A DNA stretch of 64,000 nucleotides from Melampsora larici-populina 98AG31. Its lineage: Eukaryota > Basidiomycota > Pucciniomycetes > Pucciniales > Melampsoraceae. A model generated the notes under the pieces. It ran no database searches. It saw nothing but the letters and a program-made list of their open reading frames with translations, and was not told the DNA's origin. Shown one piece after another: positions 22,136 to 33,713 of the stretch (position 1 is the first letter of the stretch; each line of letters starts with the position of its first letter). The position numbers and the translations under genes were made by a program. The stretch lies in NCBI RefSeq assembly GCF_000204055.1, contig NW_006768773.1:62001-126000 (forward strand). The letters are read 5' to 3'.

Positions 22136-22806
22136 CCAGCTTAACACAAGCCCCCCCAAACCTCCGGAGCCTGCGGAGGGGGGGCTTGCGCCTTATACAC
22201 GAGTTCTCGCGTGATAGCCTTTGTAGTTTGGCTGGGACTAACTTCATCCTCCCATACCACTGTTTTACACAATTCAAGTGTTTGAAGTAACATGATGAAA
22301 TTGTAGATCTTTGTCTTCCTGATCTTTTGTTCGATTCAGATTCTTCTTAATCGCTTCGGAGCTCAAAATTGCAAAGGAGCTCTTGTTTGAGAGTTTCAAA
22401 TTTCAATTTCTGAGCTTGCTGCGACTACAGGTGATCATACATATACTTGATTCTTTTGAGTGTCTAAAAGGTTTTGGACAAGATAATAGTTTCAGCCGTC
22501 AGCGCAGTTGTTTGATCAAGCAAGATTAATGTTACAGTCTTCAGTTCTCCACTGAAGACTACAAATACAAATAAACACATCTGGATTTTGGAAAGGAAGA
22601 AGTACAAGATGCAGCGGAACAACTTGGCTGATTCGGAAATGTTTGTTGTCTAGTGGTGAGATGAGTAGCTTAGATGGAGTCGAAAACGGCCAAAAAACAC
22701 AAATTTCAAAAAGGGTACCAGGCAAGGAGACGTGTATAAGTCGTAAGTCCCTCCTCCGCAAGCTCCGGGGGACGCGCGCGGTTTGAGGAGGTACTTAGTT
22801 AAGTTA
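22136..22806. mobile_element. Small Mutator-like element, hairpin-tipped ends
   Basis: The left end CCAGCTTAACACAAGCC and the right end, read inward as TAACTTAACTAAG, are imperfect inverted copies. Each tip can fold on itself: CCTCCGGAGCCTGCGGAGG on the left, CCGCAAGCTCCGGGGG on the right. The inverted match extends to TTATACACG inside. Outside are TGGAATATC (22,127-22,135) and GGGAATATC (22,807-22,815), an 8-of-9 direct repeat compatible with a Mutator-type 9-bp duplication. There is no gene inside. It belongs with the elements at 29,634 and 57,775. Confidence 0.55.
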
Positions 22807-22847
22807 GGGAATATCACGCTAATGGTGGATTTTGTCCAGTTTTGTTA

Positions 22848-23703
22848 GGGCCCGTTCGGACACCGCGAGCAGATACTATCTGGCGAAATTTCACACCAAA
22901 AGTGTTACATAGCGCCAGATAGTATCTGGGTCCAAACTCCACCAGATATTCAAAATCTGATTGGCGTTCGGTTCAGATATCTGAGGTCAGTATCTGATCA
23001 TCAAGATCGAGATATTGATCCATATTGAGATACAGCCAAAAGGTCTCGAGCCAATATGTCGATGTGCCCCTCCCTCAACCCCCATCTACCCATCACTTCT
23101 TTCTCCTTTTCTCATTACCCACGCACCCTTTTTCCTTTTTGATCCTCACAACTTTGCTTAGCCGTCCTGATTCCTCGCAGCGAAGCAGTTCTTCAATCAA
23201 CTTGTTTTCTGCTGTCTTCGTGTCTTTCTTTTTGTTTTTTGTTTCTTGTTTGCTTCTGTTCTTTGTTTTTGTTTTGTTTCTTTTCTTTTCGTTCTTTCCT
23301 TTCTTCTATTCCTTTTCCTTTTCCTTTTTGTTTTTTTGTTTCTATTCGCTTTGTCTCTTTTCTTTTCTTCAACTGTTATTACTTTTGAAATCGATTGTTC
23401 AATTTGAACCATTTTGGTGCAATGTCAACACAAGAAGGAAAGTTTAGGATGTAAATGATGAAGGTCTGGATGACCGTTTCAAAAGATTGAGGCAAATAAA
23501 AATGGATGCAAGTTGATATGGCCGTTACCGAACAGCGATATGATCATCACGAGGTCAACAGATGTCGGTTGACCTCTTTTGGTTTGCTGTTCAGTAATCT
23601 CCATGTCCGAAATACGACAATGTCGATGTGCCCCTTGAGATAGGGGCAAATCAAAATTTTGTTTTCAGGTCAGATAATATCTGAAAACGATCCGAATGGG
23701 CCC
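22848..23703. mobile_element. Tourist/PIF-like small element with TTA duplication
   Basis: Ends GGGCCCGTTCGGA and TCCGAATGGGCCC are inverted. A TTA lies directly outside both ends (22,845-22,847 and 23,704-23,706), the 3-bp duplication typical of PIF/Harbinger elements. Subterminal repeats built on CAGATAYTATCTG also lie at both ends. The interior is a long pyrimidine-rich tract (about 23,090-23,390) plus an inverted AGGTCAAC/GTTGACCT pair near 23,550-23,580. No transposase is present, so it is non-autonomous. Confidence 0.7.
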
Positions 23704-23856
23704 TTAGCGAACCGTCTTTGGGATTAAATGTTATGATATCTTTATGGTTTCAAAATTTTCAACTTTCTTCTTTATAACTTCAACTTTCTTCAATTTCTTT
23801 GTTTCTTGAATTCTTCTTTATCTTCTCAGTCTGTCTCAGTTTTAGACGCTACAATA

Positions 23857-24033
23857 TGTTATGACTGGCTTCAGGGGTTTGGGGGACAGAGGGAGAAGTT
23901 GGCACCACGTAATATAGTTATTGTAGCGTAAGGAAAGAGAGCAAAGTGGGATGTGCTATCTGGTACAAGTGCGGCTCGAAGCCGTGAGGTGTCACAGTAC
24001 GTGAACCATGATCCGTCACATAGGATCATAACA
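23857..24033. mobile_element. Possible short solo LTR
   Basis: A 177-bp block begins TGTTATGA and ends TCATAACA, a perfect 8-bp inverted TG...CA terminus as in many LTRs. The flanking 5-mers (CAATA and TATTA) do not match, so insertion by retrotransposition is unproven. Confidence 0.3.
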
Positions 24034-25184
24034 TATTAATTTGTTCTGTATCACTCCGTCACCAATAATTAGACCTGAACTGATCAAATCCCCTGTCGAA
24101 CGTTAGAAAGTTTTAGTTCCCTATGAGTCTTGATCGAAAGTCTTTATTACAGCGGAATTTTTGGTCAACGACGACTAACCTAGATTGAGAGATGGTAGGT
24201 AATCAATCATTCGGATTTTTTCAATGATTGTTTGTTCAATAATGCGGCTAGATGATAAGATCCAGCTAAAGTTTGTAGCACATGAAATGAATTCCAAGCA
24301 TTAAAATCATTAACGTTTCATTGATGTGCGAAATATTGAGAAGGATACCTAATGTTAGGGAACGAGCTGTGAACAAAAAATTCAATTGAGGTGGTGCAAA
24401 GCATAGCTTGAAAGAGGTAGTTGTCCCCATTGAGTTCGGCTATGTCGATTGAACTTTCATCATAAACAATTAGCTCCGTTTTAGCTTTGGAGAAGTTGAT
24501 GATGCAACTATGTACTGCGTTTGGAATAGATAAATGACGTAAGATAGAGATGCATTGGTTGTACTGGTTTCTAGCAAGCAAGGCGTAGTTGTTAGAAGAC
24601 ATGTTAGTTGATGATTCACTATTGGCTAATGCAAAGACATCAAGTCAGTATCCATACTGTTAATTTAATGATCGATTACGGTAGTTGAGGTAAAAGAATG
24701 ATTATTACCGGCTGAAGAAATAATGGGAAAAGTAAATGGTTGAATGTAGGAATTTAGGTCAGTAAAGAAGTCGGTAGAATGCGGAGTATTTAATTTGGGT
24801 AGCAAGATGTAAGAGAAAAGTTGACGAAGGATAATACTCAATGTTGGCAGACTGTCTCGATATAAATAAACTTTAGTGATCGAAAGATGGTGTGGAGCTG
24901 GTAGATGCAGGAAGGGAGGCAAGTATATATCTTGCGGTCATGGTCATTGCTATGAAATTCCTGATGATGTTGCATGTAAGAATGGAGGCCTGGGAGCTGA
25001 GAATGAAGTACAATTTTGTGTAAGTTTATAAATGGGATATATAAAGCACAAATTTGTGGTAGATGGTGGGTTGTGTAATATACACACATAGTGGTTTGTA
25101 TGGTAATCCTTAAAGGATCAAATAGCACGACCAGACGAAACTCTCACATTTTCAAAGTGATGGAAGGTTTTGTCCGACTTTTGT
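24034..25184. other. Stretch with weak coding signal on the minus strand
   Basis: Two minus-strand open frames, 24,602-24,318 (opening with MSSNNYALLARNQYNQCISI) and 24,922-24,665, have mixed non-repetitive composition. They could be exons of one gene read right to left (helical, possibly TPR-like). No family is recognised and no reliable start or complete splice pattern could be drawn. Confidence 0.25.
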
Positions 25185-25543
25185 TCAAATTGCAAGTTCT
25201 CCATTAACTTGTATGATCAATTCTTCTTCTTCAAATAAACCATCTTCAATCTTGAACCGTAATAATCTTCTCTTTCCACGTCTTGAACCTCTTCTTCTTG
25301 CTTTACATTTACCGCTATTCAAACATTTACCACCGTAAAAATTATTAAACTCATCATCATTTGAAATAAAATTAAATTGAGAAAAATATGAAATTGAATA
25401 AGAGTCAAAAGAAAAGTTTTGATTTTGAATATAAGATAAGTCAGAGAAATAATTCAAAGTACAATGAAAATTATGATGCAAATAATTAGATGAACCAGGG
25501 GTGTTTTGCTGCACCTTGACAATTTCCCCATGTAAAGATTCAC

Positions 25544-26400
25544 CTACAAATCTTTTAAATGCCTTTGACCGTCATCAGCATCTTCTCTAACTAATTTCCA
25601 AACTTTCTTCCCACTATTTGGATACCTATGTCTTCTTGAAGATTGATTTCCTCTTGAGTCTTCATGCTCATAAACTTGAGGAGGCCAATCCATTCCCGGA
25701 ATACTCCTTTGAAATTCACTAGCTTTACCATCACAAGTTGAAAACCTTGCAACCATTCCTCTATCATCTACCATTGAAATTCTTTCACCATACTTCTCTG
25801 AAAACTGACAATTTGCTTCAAAATCAACTAAGAATGGACGTCCTAAAATAACTGGTGCATCACCGGTAGTTAAAAAGAAATGAACTTTTCCTTGAACATG
25901 ATTACCAAGTAAAAGCGGAACATTTTCAACAATACCAACTAATTCAGCTTTATTATCACAATACCACGTAATGACATCTTGATTTTAACATGAGATTCTA
26001 AACCCATACTATACGCAAAATCTACATTCATGACATTAATTTGAGAACCTGAATCAATAAGACACCTTGCAGTAATTTCATGATCTCCAAGTTCAACATT
26101 AAGAAAACCCAAAGGACATGAATACAACCAATCTTTCTGTCTACCCCAAATTGATTTTAATTTACCAAAATCCAAGTTTTCCAAATCCATATGATCCATA
26201 TGACCAATATCTTCTTCCTTAATAATTTCATTACTACGCCTAATACTACCACTTGAACTTAAATTGACCTTCTTACTGAAACCATTTCCAACATTACCAC
26301 CTTTAACTTTCAAACCATCAACTAAATCAGGCACTAAATTAATTAATTCCTCCATTGTAAGTTGAGGAGCCTTCATTTCTTTACACTTATCAATTAAACC
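25544..26400 (-). CDS. Retroelement aspartic protease, frameshifted
   Basis: A retropepsin-like segment. The active-site motif CLIDSGSQINVM lies near 26,060, with the preceding FLNVELGDHEITA strand typical of the fold. After about 25,960 the frame changes; the second half contains VILGRPFLVDFEANCQFSE near 25,830-25,860, the flap/C-terminal motif of such proteases. A region resembling the linker before RT follows (ATCDG-type text reading FSTCDGKASEFQRSIPG near 25,720), then the sequence degenerates by 25,185. Confidence 0.65.
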
Positions 26401-26541
26401 TTGAAAGCGCCATTCTTCTTGCTTGAAACAATACCAGGTGACTTTGATCTTGGTTCCTCTTCCTTGACATTCTTTAAAGGTGAAATATAAGTAGGTTTTC
26501 TTGAAGTTCTTCCATCTTCAATTGAAATGTCCCTCAAAACC

Positions 26542-28656
26542 TTATGTCTTTGATCTGGAGTATTTGGATAACTTCCAGGTAAAATTTCTAAAATCTGAAT
26601 CAGTACTTAAATCTTCAATTCTAGTACCTCTCTTTAAAATTTTCTTGGGAGTAATTTGAGGTGTACTTGAAGCAGGTACATCTCTTGAATTTTCCACAAC
26701 TCCATCCCAACCAGGTGTTGAACACCTTTCTGAATTCTCACGTCTAAATTCCTCAGCTTGTCCATCAGTAATAATAATTTCCTCCTTTCTTCTTTCATCA
26801 TTTCTTGAAGTTGATTGATTAATTTGATCTTGATTATCTTGATCCAAATTAGCAAAACGTGGTGAAGTCCTCTTCTTGATTACAGGATCCACTTTCCTCC
26901 TTGCCACATCTGACTCAAAAATAACTCTTCTTTGACTTGAAATTGAAGGAACATTCCATTGACTTAAAGTTCCACAGCTTGATTTAACAGCTTCCTTTCC
27001 TTTATCTTCATCCTTCTCAACTTTGACTTTGTTTTCAGTAACCTTAGTTGAATTTTCAATTACTGATTTCCTATACGGTTTCTGATCCCAAGGAATTCTG
27101 TCTCCATTAGGAAGAAAGAAAGATTTACCATCAAACTTCACCAAATTATCATCCACATCCTGCTTGACATATCTACAATCATGAATTGAATGACCTTCTC
27201 TATCACAATACCAACACATGTAAACAGACCTGCTACCACCTTCAATCCTCTTAAAATCATCATTTTCATTCCTGTTACCATAATTATGCCGTGAATAATT
27301 ATTTTCTCTATTACCACCATAATTACCACGAGTAGAATTACCATTACCACTGCTACCATAAGTTCTTCCACCTGTAGCACCACCTTTCTTCAAAGTTTCA
27401 TTCTCTTTCTCAACCATTTCCAATTTCTTCTTCAATTGATCCAATAAATTACCTGTACCACCTGAACCACCTGAAATACCCAATGAAGTTTGTCTTTGAG
27501 TCCTAAAAATTTCCATCACTGAAGCAACATTTTCCTTCTTAAATGAAGATCTTTCTTCTTCATTCTTTGTTAAATCTCCAAAAGCCATATGCATCCGCAT
27601 TACTCTACTAACGTAATTTTCCAACATACTCAAATGAACCATTACATAATTATGACCAACCTTCTTCAACTGCCCTTCACTATCCATTAAAATTTTAATT
27701 TGATGTTGAATAGGTGCTGAAAAAGCCTTGAAGTAATACCTTGCCATCTGTCTTGAATCACCTGAATCAATTTGACCTGAACTCTTCAAATAAATTAACA
27801 TGGTCTTTGATTTATTTTCAAACTTCACATAAGCATCATTTGTTGAAATGCCACCAGCTCTAGCCAAATCATCACATAATTTATACAAATCCACATCCGT
27901 ATACAAAGGTTGAGTACCTGCACCCCATAATTCATTCATCTCATTCTTCAATAACCTCCATCTTTGAGTCCTGTAACCAGCCATAGCTTCAATAACAGTC
28001 TTCATCTCATCATATTTAATAAAAATTTTGACTTGAAGACACTTATCTCTATCACTTGCATTATCAATCAAAGCAGCATCTTCAAAATCTCTCAAAAACC
28101 TTTCCATATCACCACCTGATTTAAATGATAAACTTTTGTCAACTGGTTGAATCTTAACAGGTTTCTTCTGATCCTCATCTTCACTAATGATTTCCTCATA
28201 AACAACTCTCCTTGTCTTCTTTGATTTTAACTTCTTCTTAATTTCATTTTCAATAAATTCATTCTTCACATTCCTCATTTTAATTTCATCATCAACTTGA
28301 TTTTATCCATCACTTTCCAATTCCTTTCCAACACCTTTACCCAATAGGTCATCCTGAACTTTCTGAGCATCAACATCATCCTCTGAATTATCACTATGAT
28401 AAACTCCTTCACTCCTTAATTCTCTTCTACGAACTTTCTCATCTCTTGAAGCCTTCATCTTATGCTGCTTTAATTTCTGCAAAACTTGAATAACTTCCTT
28501 CTCAGTTAAACCATCCATCAAACTTTCCATATTATCCTCAGCAGCCTGATAACTTTCTGATAAATCTTTTCCTTTTCCTTCATCCAACACATCATAACCA
28601 CTTGAACCAGCCTTCACATCCTCCTTTTCCCATTCATTATCAAATAAGTTAGCCAT
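26542..28656 (-). CDS. gag: Retroelement Gag with CCHC knuckle (one in-frame stop)
   Basis: The ATG is at 28,654-28,656. A 117-codon acidic N-terminal segment ends at TAA 28,303-28,305, and the same frame continues to 26,542. The central part carries a Gag-like helical domain (around MERFLRDFEDAALIDNASD, about 28,100), then a coiled coil (LDQLKKKLEMVEKENETLKK) and a Gly/Asn/Arg-rich linker. A zinc knuckle CWYCDREGHSIHDC is near 27,190 and a charged tail follows. The layout resembles the gag of gypsy-like elements in rust fungi that carry a DUF4100-like region; that identification is from memory. Confidence 0.7.
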
Positions 28657-28794
28657 TTGGATTAAATTTAATAAGTAAATTGAGTTAATGAATTAATTAA
28701 TCCAAAAACACAAAATTCTTGATGAGTTGATGAACAATAAATAAACCAAAAATAACAATAACAATTGAAAACCTGAGTGAATCTTCAATAATTT

Positions 28795-29382
28795 CTAAAA
28801 GACCAATATTGATCCTAACATACCCGGGAGGCCGCGGTCACAAGCTTCATTAAGTAACATCTGAGTGTCTTCAACATTTGGCTTGCGCAGGTATTCATCC
28901 CCGTATAGCTGAACAACATCTTGACAAAAGGTTTTAAGACATTCCAGAGCGGTAGACTCGCCAATCTGGATGTATTCGTCCTGGTATTCGGCGGAGACCC
29001 CAGTAGCCAACTGTCGCATAGCAGCCGTGAGCTTTTGGTGAGGAGATAAACCAAGACGTTTCGCGGCATCGTATGTCTGGATCCAGTAGCGGTTGTGGTT
29101 TTGTAAATCAATCATAAGCCTGTCAACAATGACTTGATCTACTCGATATTGTCTTCGGAAGTGATAGTCGGTGTAAGAATGATTCAGAGCAAAGTACTGT
29201 CCGTATATGATCTCGTGTGCAAGCTGACGATGTCGGCTGATTTCTTGATGTGTTTTCTTCTCTTCAGGAGGAATTTGTTGTGTACTTTGGTACCAGTGAG
29301 CGGCTACTTGGGCTGCAGCCGAATCGATGTCATCGTCATCGATGAGGTCGTCAACAAAAGCTATGAGCTGGGTAGGATCCAT
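28795..29382 (-). CDS. HARBI1-like transposase N-terminal part, truncated
   Basis: The ATG is at 29,380-29,382. The 195-codon frame contains the family's N-terminal region (YTDYHFRRQYRVDQVIVDRL, then SPHQKLTAAMRQLATGVSAE and ESTALECLKTFCQDVVQLYG). It reaches GLPGMLGSI, the sequence just before the first catalytic aspartate, and stops three codons later. All catalytic residues are therefore missing. It resembles plant-type PIF/HARBI1 nucleases more than the other PIF gene at 33.7 kb. Confidence 0.8.
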   Translation of the reverse strand: MDPTQLIAFVDDLIDDDDIDSAAAQVAAHWYQSTQQIPPEEKKTHQEISRHRQLAHEIIYGQYFALNHSYTDYHFRRQYRVDQVIVDRLMIDLQNHNRYWIQTYDAAKRLGLSPHQKLTAAMRQLATGVSAEYQDEYIQIGESTALECLKTFCQDVVQLYGDEYLRKPNVEDTQMLLNEACDRGLPGMLGSILVF

Positions 29383-29605
29383 TGATGTGGTTCATATGAC
29401 TTGTCTTCTGTTCGCTCTGGGTGGACAGAGCGAGTATCATGGAGGATGAGATGGTACAAGCGTACCATATCCCTCAATTGAGGTTAGACCCCCCATTTTA
29501 AGTGCACTGCTGTGCACCCGTGTTTTTTCGACCCCCTACATCCACAAATCTGGATCAGGGGTCTGTTTGGGGGCCCGTAAAATAAGCGGACCGTTGTGGA
29601 TGCTC
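28795..29605. mobile_element. Truncated PIF/Harbinger element, HARBI1-like
   Basis: The right end is intact: reading inward on the minus strand it starts GAGCATCCACAACGG at 29,605, with TAA just outside (29,606-29,608), the expected PIF-type 3-bp duplication. The element then runs into a transposase gene that is interrupted near 28,810 by the retroelement. The other half was not found on the far side at 25,185, so it is lost or outside the window. Confidence 0.6.
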
Positions 29606-29633
29606 TAAGGTTCAATCCACAGTTGACGGTAAA

Positions 29634-30565
29634 CCTAACCTAACTAAGTCCCTCTTGGACAAACGAGTAGTCGAGAGAGGGACTTATAGCTTATCCACAG
29701 ATTTTGGCGTGTGAGCCTGTGGACCTTTGGCAGGGGCACTTTTCAATCTGATACACAGCATAATCCTGCTTACAAAAATCCTCCAGACCCAAGAAATGCA
29801 CCGTTCTCTGAATTGCCCTACATACACCTGTGCCAGTCTCACCCTCCTAATCCAAATGGATACTGAGTTATTCAAGCCCAATTTTTTGGGAAATTGCATC
29901 CTCTGTAACTTGCTGCGGAGGCGTCAGAGAGTCTTCTACTCCTGTCATTTGAGAAACTCTCAAATTTTCCTTCGATCTCTTCAATTGATTTGAATGAATT
30001 TGGAAGGGAGAGGACATTGAATGAATAGCACTCGGTTTTGACTTTGAGATCTTTTGAAACCTATCCATACCAGAGGATTCCTCATACGAGTCTCTACACT
30101 TTCCAACCTCAACAGGGGAAGCCTCAACGCCTCGCGATTTATAAGTACATCGATTCAATAACTCTGAATAGTTGCTCGTGATCATGAAGCTCCAAAGGAG
30201 TCACCATATTTACGTAACTGACAGCTTCGAGATAAAAATTCCTCATTTTTGCCCAACCTGTCAAACTTGTTGCAAACTCGCAGCAGCCACACTGGAAGTT
30301 TACATGAGACTGGATTTTTTCAATCAATATCTTGATGACCTTCCTGGGGGTGAGTGTTTATGTAGAAAAACCAGTGTATGTAGGACAGCTCACAGAACAA
30401 TCCATTTCTTGGGTCCGGGGGATTTTTGTAAGCAGGATTATGCTGTGTATCAGATTGAAAAGTGCCCCAGCCAAAGGTCCACAGGCTCACACGCCAAAAT
30501 CTGTGGATAAGCTATAAGTCCCTCTCTCGACTACTTGTTTGTCCGAGAGGGACTTAGTTAGGTTA
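29634..30565. mobile_element. Mutator-like element with 9-bp target duplication
   Basis: The flanking direct repeat GACGGTAAA is perfect (29,625-29,633 and 30,566-30,574). The arms are inverted copies of about 210 bp, from TAACCTAACTAAGTCCCTC at the tips to the ACATACAC/GTGTATGT region inside. Each tip folds into its own hairpin (AAGTCCCTCT against AGAGGGACTT around a CGAGTAGTCG core). Overlapping open frames are not convincing genes. A 9-bp duplication with long inverted arms is the hallmark of Mutator-like elements; there is no transposase, so it is non-autonomous. Confidence 0.8.
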
Positions 30566-30596
30566 GACGGTAAATCAACTTTTGCTTCTTATCATC

Positions 30597-31406
30597 TCAC
30601 GCTCACACCCGAAGCCACGAAGCCTCGTGGCGCTATGGCAGGGCTCAGGGCCGTGGCCGTGGCCGTGGCATAGGCCATGGCCCCTGCCCTGGCCTTGGGC
30701 CCTCTGTGGCCTTTGCAGGGCATTAAGCTGGCCTTAAGTCCCCTGAAGACAGGCTTAAGCATGGGGAGTCGGCCAGAGTCGACTTCGGCTCTGATCAGAC
30801 GTTCTCTGGCTGATGCAAATGAAAGCCTTTGTTCATATGTGGAGCATACGACCTCAGCATTTTGGATCTTTCTCTTTTCGAAGTTCTGGCATTGATTCAT
30901 GATGATGAATGAACAACAACCAGATTGAAGCTACAAGTCTTTGAAAACAATAGATGTAATTGTCTATTTTTATTTCATGATACCACTCACATTATGATGT
31001 TGCTTTCTTTTGATTCTTTGCTGAATTTACAAAGAAATAACAGTAAAGACGAGCCAGACAGAAAAATCAACACGAGAAAATCATAAAATTCACTACATTC
31101 GAATAAAAATCTATATGTTCCAAGTTACCTTTGAAGATTTATCATTTTATCGTCCTAATGCCATTAAAGCCGCAATGAATCTTAGACTTGTTTCTTCTTT
31201 AAAAATTTTAAAAGATCAAGATAGACAAAGGAACTTGGATTGCAGGGGATTGAGTAATCGGCGAACGTTTGATATGGTGGGCTTTATCGTGGCGCCACGG
31301 TAAGGCCCTGGCTAGAAAGGGCCTTACCGTGGCAGGCCACGCCGGGTGTAGGCCATGGCCCTGGCCATGCCCTAGGCCACGAAAAAGACGCCGGGTGTGA
31401 GCGTGA
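30597..31406. mobile_element. Inverted-repeat element with GC-rich ends
   Basis: The outer tips TCACGCTCACACCCG (30,597-30,611) and CGGGTGTGAGCGTGA (31,392-31,406) are perfect inverted copies. Inside them are GC-rich tracts built on GGCCATGG, GGCCGTGG and ACGGTAAGGCC units, while the middle is AT-rich. No target duplication is evident and no gene is supported. It lies only 22 bp from the duplicated target of the Mutator-like element to the left. Confidence 0.55.
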
Positions 31407-32227
31407 CTTGTCAAGAAATTCCTCATTCTTCCATATGAAGACAATTTTGGCTATGCTGCTTTTCTGGGTTATCATACTATGTGATCTTTACCTCAATTCA
31501 TAGCTTAACTGAACTTCGGTCCAGTAGCTGGCATCATCATGTTTGTGTCACACTTTGATCAAAAAGTTGAAGCAAATCCTGCTTATGTACATTATAATGG
31601 CATCACAAAAACCCCTTTGTATTGGAATAGAATAGATCAAAACCAAGATATGATGCTTGCTCAATTGTAGGTGAATTTCCGGGATAGACTTTGGACTGAA
31701 ATTGGTTTCTATTCTACCTTTAGGTAAAAAGATTCATGCTTGAATTGAGCAGAACATAATGAACCTCTTTTGGTTGTCCACTGGTGTGATAAAGATTATC
31801 TTATATTTGTTTACCTTCTCCATGTATGACGATTATGTTGGTTTCCTGAAAAGCTTTTAGCTTCATGAAAAAAAAAGAAGAATTCAATTTCCAATCATCA
31901 TATCCAACACCTTCTATGTGACTTCTGGAGAAAATTGGTGATCTTTGTTTTGCAAAACGTACTTCACAAATTAATATTAGTCAAATCCGAGCTCAAAAAT
32001 TTGACTAAATAAGATAAACAATGATGTATTTGCATAGGCACATGCGTAAGAGATTGTAGGAAACAAATAAATAAAGTCCAATAGCTCAGACTCAGTCTCA
32101 GAGCCGTAATGATCAAAAAAGACGTGTCACAAAAATGGTCTGGTATATGTTTACAAGTTGATTTTGGTATGAGAAAAAGAAACTTGTTAGTTGAATCGTC
32201 AGTTGAAGAAAATGAGAAGAAGGAACT
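31407..32227. other. Intergenic sequence with no supported gene
   Basis: AT-rich. The minus-strand open frame at 31,964-32,311 overlaps the last exon and downstream region of the CFEM gene and is not taken as a separate gene. Confidence 0.4.
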
Positions 32228-32736
32228 TACAGAGAGTAAGATGTGGAGATATGAAGATTTGCACATCCAATAGTAGTGCAAAAACTCTTCAACAAGTCTA
32301 AAAGGTATCAAATCCCATAAGCTTAATAAGAGTATGATCTCTGATACACAAAGAATATAGATTGCTTACATGATGGGCCCACACCTCTGCATTAACTGCA
32401 TCATCAACACAACAGGAAGTGATAATACATCTAGCACTGATTCGAAGATAACTATCATCCTGACAATGACAATTAATATCAAGCTAATTGACCGAAGAAA
32501 CGTTTATCAGTAAGCTTTTTTTGAAAAAATGACGACATTCATTATGAAGAAATTCAAGGAAGACTTACTAGGTTACAGTTTCTAATAGTACCTAATGCTG
32601 CTTTGATCACACATCCTTGAGCACACTTAGGAAGACCGCTGAGATCTAAACCTGGTAAGCTGAAAGCCTCAGTGCCAGTGGTGGAGATAGTAAAGACGAA
32701 GACAGTAAGGAAGAATAGGTTGTAGAATGAAACCAT
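32228..32736 (-). CDS. Small secreted CFEM-domain protein, 113 aa, 3 exons
   Basis: Fungal-specific cysteine-rich extracellular domain, known in surface proteins, haem-binding proteins and some effectors. The chosen start is ATG 32,734-32,736, because it places a signal peptide (MVSFYNLFFLTVFVFTIS) at the N terminus; an open frame extends 18 codons upstream without a signal. Exons are 32,569-32,736, 32,370-32,483 and about 32,228-32,287; the two introns keep phase 0. The CFEM pattern is clear: LPKCAQGC, then RNC, then LDINCHC with the conserved Asp before CxC, then CIITSCC with a following Asp, then FCTTIGC. Ten cysteines are present, against the usual eight. No GPI signal or transmembrane segment is seen after the domain, so secretion is likely. 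Function in this organism is unknown. Confidence 0.75.
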
Positions 32737-33430
32737 GTTTGAGATTTGGATGACGATGATTTGATGAAGATCAGGTATAGTTGGTAACAAGTGGATATTG
32801 GATGATGAGATGAATGGAGGGCAAGGTAAGGATGGTATAGAGGATTTATATGTTGAATGGAGATCTGATCAAAGAGAAGATTAAACCCAAGGAAAGAACA
32901 AGAAAGCTTTAGGATCGTTTGAGCGAGAGGTCTGAGGGTGTGAAAGGATGGCTCTCAATCACTCTCAGATCCCAAGCTGTGGTATGATACTTCTCCTTAC
33001 CTGTCCCAATCCATTGAAGCTCAATCAATCAAACCATTCCTGGCGATTTTTAAATAGTCTCTTAGACTTCACTGACAAAATCACATTCAATAATTATGGA
33101 TCTGGATCTTTTAAGACCTATAATGAAGCATCTTTTTCCCGCTTTCCCATTGCGCTCATCCAATAGCGATCAGTCTGTTCCACTTTCTCCCATCAATTTT
33201 CTCATATTGACATCCTGAATTCAGGATATCTCTGATCCATAGAACTTTGTGGATAATTGACACGCACATAACTGATAATTAGAGTCTTTTCCTGCTTGTT
33301 TCGTCTTCGCGCACGCCGCACTGATATCGAGTGGGATCGAGATCGGTTTGCTTGGTCACATATCTGCTCAATTCCACGCTGCTCTGGCACAAAAAAGTCA
33401 ATTGTTCTCGAAACACCAATGCAAAAATTT
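32737..33430. other. Upstream region of the CFEM gene
   Basis: No gene supported. An inverted GGATATC-type motif and short direct repeats occur, but nothing that can be named. Confidence 0.35.
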
Positions 33431-33713
33431 AGGGTATTCAAATATCTTCTGGAAATTTCCAGAAGGTCTTTTACAGAACGCCAGAACTTTTTTTTTTGGT
33501 GTGTTCTGGCGTTCTGGAATTTGGCAATTTTGAATGCACCAAACTTCCCAAATGCCCACAAAACCCCATGAGTGTGTTATGTACACGATCCAACTCCAAC
33601 TCTGCGCCCCTCATCCACGCTCTTCACCGCTCACACCCAACAAATCACAAGACCATCAGCTACTCTAATCACTACACTCATCTAGTTGAAATCAATTCAC
33701 CACTGATCCCGCA

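Larger units (their letters stand above)
25185..28660 (-). mobile_element. Gag-protease retroelement remnant without RT
   Basis: A retroelement on the minus strand with gag, zinc knuckle and protease only; no RT, RNase H or integrase is found at its left end, where coding resemblance stops near 25,185. The frame changes near 26,430 and near 25,950, and stops at 28,303-28,305 and 26,542-26,544 also interrupt it. It sits inside a HARBI1-like element whose nuclease frame is cut at about 28,805-28,830, so it probably inserted there. A candidate LTR start TGTTAGGATC occurs on the minus strand at about 28,823, but no second LTR was found. Confidence 0.7.

Noticed and set aside
23025..23447. Membrane protein or K/R-rich protein gene
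   Set aside because: The open frames on both strands come from a pyrimidine-rich tract inside a small PIF-like element and are low-complexity.
29684..30517. Protein-coding genes inside the element at 29.6-30.6 kb
   Set aside because: The two similar open frames are mirror copies caused by the inverted arms, not genes.
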